A DNA stretch of 64,000 bases, from assembly GCA_026874595.1 (NCBI GenBank), contig CM049316.1, positions 55,809,676-55,873,675 of the forward strand, read 5' to 3'. Shown here piece after piece: positions 59,480 to 64,000 of the stretch. The notes under the pieces are model-generated. The model was not told the DNA's origin, searched no databases, and worked only from the letters and a program-made list of their open reading frames with translations. The translations under genes were made by a program, and so were the position numbers. Position 1 is the stretch's first letter. Every line of letters begins with the position of its first letter. Source of the DNA: Sipunculus nudus. Its lineage: Eukaryota; Annelida; Sipuncula; Golfingiida; Sipunculidae.

Positions 59480-60095
59480 TTTAAGGTGTCTCTTTTATTG
59501 TGCGCTGTTGACATTCTGATTCGTGTAAGGCAGGCCCTGTTTTATTGTGCACAAGAGTCTTACATGTGTCTGTTAGGCCGGCAAAGTTCGTTGCCATTGG
59601 AGACGTGCGAGTTGGCCTGGCTCGCGTTTGGGGTCTGAGGTGTAGGAACACAGCGTTCTTTGTTCTAGATGTTTCAAGTCTGTTCCTTTAACGTGGGTAT
59701 TGTTCTTTGGGATTTTCCATTTTCTAGTATTTCCGGATGAAAAAGTTATAAATAGGGGCTGTGTTTAGTGCCGGTGAGGGAGAGGAGAGAGAAAAATTCC
59801 GGCGGACACGGAAGAGTATGAGTCAGTTTGAGGAGCTTTCGATAATCGCAAAACTTATAGATATTTTTCGAACTTTGTAACATTTTATTCAGTCTTCAGT
59901 TTGCCTTTCGGATTATTGCATGAAATTCACTTTTCGATTACAACATATTGATTTCGGGATTACATTGACTATTATTCTCTGAGAAGATTTACGTGAACTG
60001 TTCATCTTGATTATATGTTTTAAAAGATTTGTTGAGCTGTGACAGCGGTGGTATCCAGAATCAAAGCCTAGGATCTGGACACTCTGGTACTGTAC
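59480..60095 (+). promoter_or_regulatory. LTR-like segment with TATA box
   Basis: A TATAAATAG box (59747-59755) is followed by GGGGCTGTGTTTAGTGCCGG and a purine-rich GAGGGAGAGGAGAGAGAAAA leader, an arrangement typical of retrotransposon LTR promoters. The composition is more GC-balanced than the flanks. No internal gag/pol, primer-binding site or second LTR was found, so it would be a solo LTR; a host promoter is the alternative. Confidence 0.35.
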
Positions 60096-60104
60096 ACTTT
60101 ATTT

Positions 60105-61045
60105 GTTATAACTATAACTATAACCATATTTATTTCGTATAGCGCCATTTTTTCACGTATGTTTCAAATGCGCTTTACAACTAAAACATCATACTTAAAA
60201 ATATACTAAATTATCAATGACACTAAAAAGTTAAAATAGTTATATCGGTAAAAATATAAAAATATTTAGGTATAGTATTTTCTAAAAAGGTAAGTTTTAA
60301 CGTCCTTCTTAAATTGTTCAATACGTGATACTGCTTTCAGTTCTTCTGGAATGCTATTCCATAGCTCTGGACCACAAACACTGAAAGATCGCGAAGCAAA
60401 AGTTTTCCGTTTTGTAGGGGGTACTACGAGCCTTCTTACACCCCTGTCAGATCTAAGCCCTAATCTGCCTGGTTTCTGTACCTCTATCAATTTCTTAAGG
60501 TAATCTGGTGCAGTTCCTTCTAAGCATTTGAAGACAACGGTCAAGACTTTATGTTCTATGCAAGCACGAATAGGTAACCAGTGTAGTGCCTTACGAGCTT
60601 CCGTTGCACTTTCGTATTTTTCCTTGTTTAATACTAATTTTGCTGCAATGTTTTGCACACGTTGTAGCTTTTTAATTGATCTTTCTGGTAGACCAAATAA
60701 AATTCCATTGCAATAGTCAAGGTGAGACATGACTAGTCCATGAACTAATGTGTGGGTTGCTTCCATCGTGAGTATGGATCTGATCTGTTAATTCTATGAA
60801 TATTATGCATTGCAGTTCTACATTTCAATGAAATGTGATGTTTGAAATTTAGCTGCTCGTCCAGCCAAGCTCCCAAGTATTTAATATTATCTGAAAGTTC
60901 AACGTGTTCTCCGTTTACATTTAACTGAGATGATGTGCATTTTGATAACTGTCCATTGTTACCAAACATAATGAATTCTGTCTTGGAATTATTCATTTTC
61001 AGTCTGTTTGAGTCCATCCACTGTTTAACTGTATTGATTTACTGT
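60105..61045 (-). pseudogene. 5'-truncated CR1-like LINE, 3' end of ORF2 and tail
   Basis: The minus-strand frame 61017-60745 encodes the end of a reverse transcriptase (MDSNRLKMNNSKTEFIMFG, IKYLGAWLDEQLNFKHHI). After one frameshift near 60770 the frame 60766-60266 continues the C-terminal part (SHLDYCNGILFGLPERSIKK, LQRVQNIAAKLVL, LHWLPI, PELWNSIPEELKAVS) to a stop. This order is typical of CR1/L2-type animal LINEs. The 3' tail contains AAAGCGCATTTGAAAC, GGCGCTATACGAAATAAA and an (ATAGTT)n run at about 60105-60125. With a single frameshift the copy is much younger than the LINE at 13-15.6 kb. The endonuclease and catalytic YxDD parts are missing, so it cannot move. Confidence 0.9.
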
Positions 61046-61049
61046 TATA

Positions 61050-61265
61050 CTGTTGTTATACTGTGTAATGGTATGATTTAGTGCATTGTAATGTTAGCAT
61101 TGTTTTAAGAATAAATTATGGTTATTTGTTAAAAAAAAACCCGACTTTTTTATTCATTCCCCTAGACATTTCACGCTGCCTAGTGTTACAGAATCTGATA
61201 TTTTTTCTCCGTAACAAAATTTATGCTCGTCACGACTACGTGATCTGTGGTTATTAGGTTCGATT

Positions 61266-61304
<39 letters not shown>

Positions 61305-62540
61305 TGGAGGGCCAGATGGGGCAAGACCATTACCAGTTTCCTATTGTTAAAATGCTTGTTAAAATCCTGCAAAATATTTTCTTTATATTTAAATGGCAAC
61401 AATAGACTGAATCGATGACAACCATAAGCCTGTGTTACTTTTGTTTTATAAAATTTTATCTACTGTCTTTTTTATTGACAAAAAAAACCCTGCCATCTGT
61501 GTAAAAAGTTTGGCTATTGTAAACATTGTGATTAAGTACATGGATAATATTTTTAATTTGAGTATTGGTATCCTTGCAGAGATATAGTTTTGTGCTTTGG
61601 TGCTAATGTATTCGTGAAACCTTACTACATCTATATCCACAGTTTACCAAAGCGGAGAGAATATATGCATGGGATTTTAATGGGTCTCGAATAAATTCAA
61701 TGTTTCATTATTTTATAAACCATTATTTCACATTGCCAGTGTTAAATATATATTGTAGAGTGCATTATGTACAAGTGATTAATCGAATCAAATAAGGCTC
61801 ACTATTGTATATATTTATTTCCTCACATTATGGAATTAGTACATTGCAGCGGTCAGGCAATGTAAATAGGGTACGATTGCTCTTTATTTTAATTATAAGT
61901 CTTATCAAATAAATAGACCTGACCGCTCAGCACGGTTCACCTCATGCTGACAAATGTCATGCTGGGCCGGACCACCTCATCATTCAGGGGTATGTTCCGC
62001 AAAAGTGATAGAAGAAAGGAGGAAGTCCCTAGAGGCAAAAATAGTCATGGCCAATGTGTCTAACTGGAAAAATTTGGTGATGGCCTAATGTCCCCAGTCC
62101 ATGGCATTAACCTCTTTTAAAACTAAAATACATGCAAGGAACACCTAAAAATGGAATTTCATTATTAGCTTTCAAGTAAAATGATTAACTTGTTTTTAAT
62201 TGCGAGTGATGGGGAGGTAATTTGTAATGTACACATATTTGAACATGAGAGCCAAGAGTCAGGTCCTATATGTACTCAAATATTGTGCATGGTAATCGAT
62301 TACAGAACTAAGGAAACATAGAAACTGAAAATGCTACTTTAGCTGTTATCAAAAATAGGTGGCAGACATAGATGTACCCATGAAAGATGTAGATAACAGT
62401 AAGTGCTAACTGTTGTTGTTGGGAAATTTTGAACTAGTGAAGGAATCATATGATATCGTAACATTCTGTGATTGGTAGGAATACTGAAGAAGGCATTAAA
62501 ATATATTCAAATCACACAAAATTAATTGTATCAGTCAAAA
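61050..62540. other. intergenic, no gene seen
   Basis: AT-rich; (TA)n at about 61269-61301. Minus frames at 61154-61402 and 61446-61640 have no support. Confidence 0.45.
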
Positions 62541-62544
62541 CAGA

Positions 62545-63775
62545 GTTTTGTGGATACTATGTTTTCAAGTGGGTTCCGCCATGGTCGCCGCATTCGTTTA
62601 CGAAGAACTCCTCTGAGACCCTCGGACCGATCTTTCCGAAAACTGGCATGATTAATGGGTCCTATGTCACCTCTTGCCTAATAAAGATTGGATTTACAAT
62701 CTCTCTTGCTTACTGTCCATCTGTGATTTGCATTAAAGTGATAAAAGCACTTATTCCAGAAGAGGTTCAAATTATTTGGCTGAGATTGTGCATTTTCTTT
62801 CATAGATATACCTGCATCTCGTACTCAAGATTGGTGGCACAATCTGCAAGCTTTTTTTTGTGAAGCGTCGGTCTATATGTAGGCTTAGGGTATAAATCAC
62901 TCATATCTTAGGAGTGGTGCTATGTATCGGCTTGAATAGCTTTCTCGTAGAAATGACAGATGGTGCCATCTATAATCACGTATTCGTAGAATACATCAAT
63001 CAAAGGAATGGTTTAATATATCTACCTGAAATTTTGCATTTTTTGGCCGAATTCATTTTAGATATCTCAATCTCTTACACAGGCCTCATGGCGCCAACTA
63101 CAATCGTTTTCACGTAGCGTCCATCCGGACAATATTTTTGACAAAAACTACTTTCACGTTTTCGGAGGATACATTCATTTGTTTTTCTCAGGAGTGGTCT
63201 GGCGAATCGGCCTAAAATTTGCATGTTCGTCCATCTAGGGTTGATTTCTCGTACACCGACGCATTCGTACAGTATATCCACGCATTTATCTCAGGAATGG
63301 TTTGATGTATCCTCCTGAAAATTAACATTTCCACAGATCTTGGAATGGTTAAAGAATTAGAATGCCATCTTCAATCTGTTTCATCTAATGTCCATCTGTA
63401 GGTCTGTTATTGGTGTAAATCTCTGATTTCAGGAGTTGTTCCATGCAATGGTCTGAAATGTTACATATACTGCATCTATCTTGAAAGCTCTCTCATACAC
63501 AAGACAGGTGGCGTCAACTAAACAATTTATGCATTTATCTCAGGAGTGGTTTGACGTATCCGTCTTAAATTTCGCAGGTTCATGGAACTAGAAGTACGTT
63601 GAACACACGACTGGTGGTGCCACCTACTCTATTTTAGGTTTGCCCAATCACGTATCTTGGGATAATTAGGCATGTCTCATGCCACAAATTCGGTGGGCTG
63701 TCCCATTTATCCATGCCTATGTAATTAAGCGGATACCTGTAGTTGCTTGTCGAGTGTCCATATTCAAGTTTTTTG
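62545..63775 (+). repeat. GGTGGCGCCACC repeat element, copy 2 (diverged)
   Basis: Begins TTTGTGGATACTATGTTTTC then GTGGGTTCCGCC, and ends near GCGGATACCTGTAGTTGCTT, matching both ends of the copy at 17885-19310. Palindrome relatives lie at about 62831 (GGTGGCACAATC), 62960 (GATGGTGCCATC), 63087 (CATGGCGCCAAC), 63507 and 63612 (GGTGGTGCCACC), the first three about 128 bases apart. The 131-codon plus frame (62468-62863) is repeat sequence. Confidence 0.65.
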
Positions 63776-64000
63776 TGTTCCTGCTGACCTATGGTCAAGG
63801 AAAAAAGATGACAACAGTAAGAAATAAAATGACCACACTTAAGTAGAAATTACTTAAAGGATTAATTTAAAGATCAACTCATTGTAAATACAATACATGT
63901 ATACTATTTTAGGGTCGTGGAGTACACTGAAACCGTACTGGAGTATCATGCCGAGACTCTCACGAAACACATAAAATAACTTCCCTCTGCATAGCTTCGT
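63776..64000. other. right edge of the window, nothing seen
   Basis: No supported feature. Confidence 0.5.

Overview
The window is eukaryotic genomic DNA: AT-rich, gene-poor, intron-containing and packed with transposon debris, microsatellites and minisatellites. The gene types (a secreted von Willebrand A protein and a two-domain C-type lectin receptor) and several repeats point to a marine invertebrate. A mollusc is most likely, because of a GACG-run element ending in CAGTCAGCTGAGCTAAAA and SINE/LINE tails of types known from molluscs. That assignment is inference. No organellar, bacterial or viral gene was recognised.

Two host genes can be built exon by exon, both on the minus strand. At the left edge is the 5' part of a secreted VWA protein: signal-peptide exon 2241-2304, VWA exon 1429-1676, and a probable TATA-driven leader exon near 5.87-5.89 kb. 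It runs off the left side. At 53.6-57.1 kb is an apparently complete seven-exon gene for a type I membrane protein with a signal peptide, two C-type lectin-like domains, one membrane helix and a short basic tail. Every intron up to the membrane exon is phase 1. A third coding trace, a 62-codon terminal exon, occurs twice (34620-34810 and 43505-43695) because it lies inside a large duplication.

Layout: 0-2.3 kb minisatellites and VWA exons; 2.3-6 kb intron and promoter; 7.1-7.9 kb a CpG-rich inverted-repeat element; 11.5-13 kb a GTAC-rich foldback element; 13.1-15.6 kb a decayed LINE; 15.8-16.4 kb a short interspersed repeat; 17.9-19.3 kb a repeat built round the palindrome GGTGGCGCCACC, with a second diverged copy at 62.5-63.8 kb; 21.1-23.2 kb a non-autonomous hAT-like element with perfect 8-bp target duplications; 25.3-26.5 kb two minisatellites; 29.0-31.8 kb minisatellite interrupted by another element; 30.6-47.3 kb a head-to-tail tandem duplication of about 8-9 kb; 47.7-50.26 kb a purine-rich 23-bp satellite with spurious long minus-strand ORFs; 50.5-51.6 kb small tandem and inverted-repeat elements; 53.6-57.1 kb the lectin gene; 57.4-61.05 kb LINE and SINE remnants and an LTR-like promoter.

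Nothing in the window behaves as an operon or a gene cluster. The most informative items are the lectin receptor with an amber codon before an open, YDTP-containing extension; the tandem duplication whose shared exon is its best-conserved stretch; and several mobile elements whose ends can be placed to the base.
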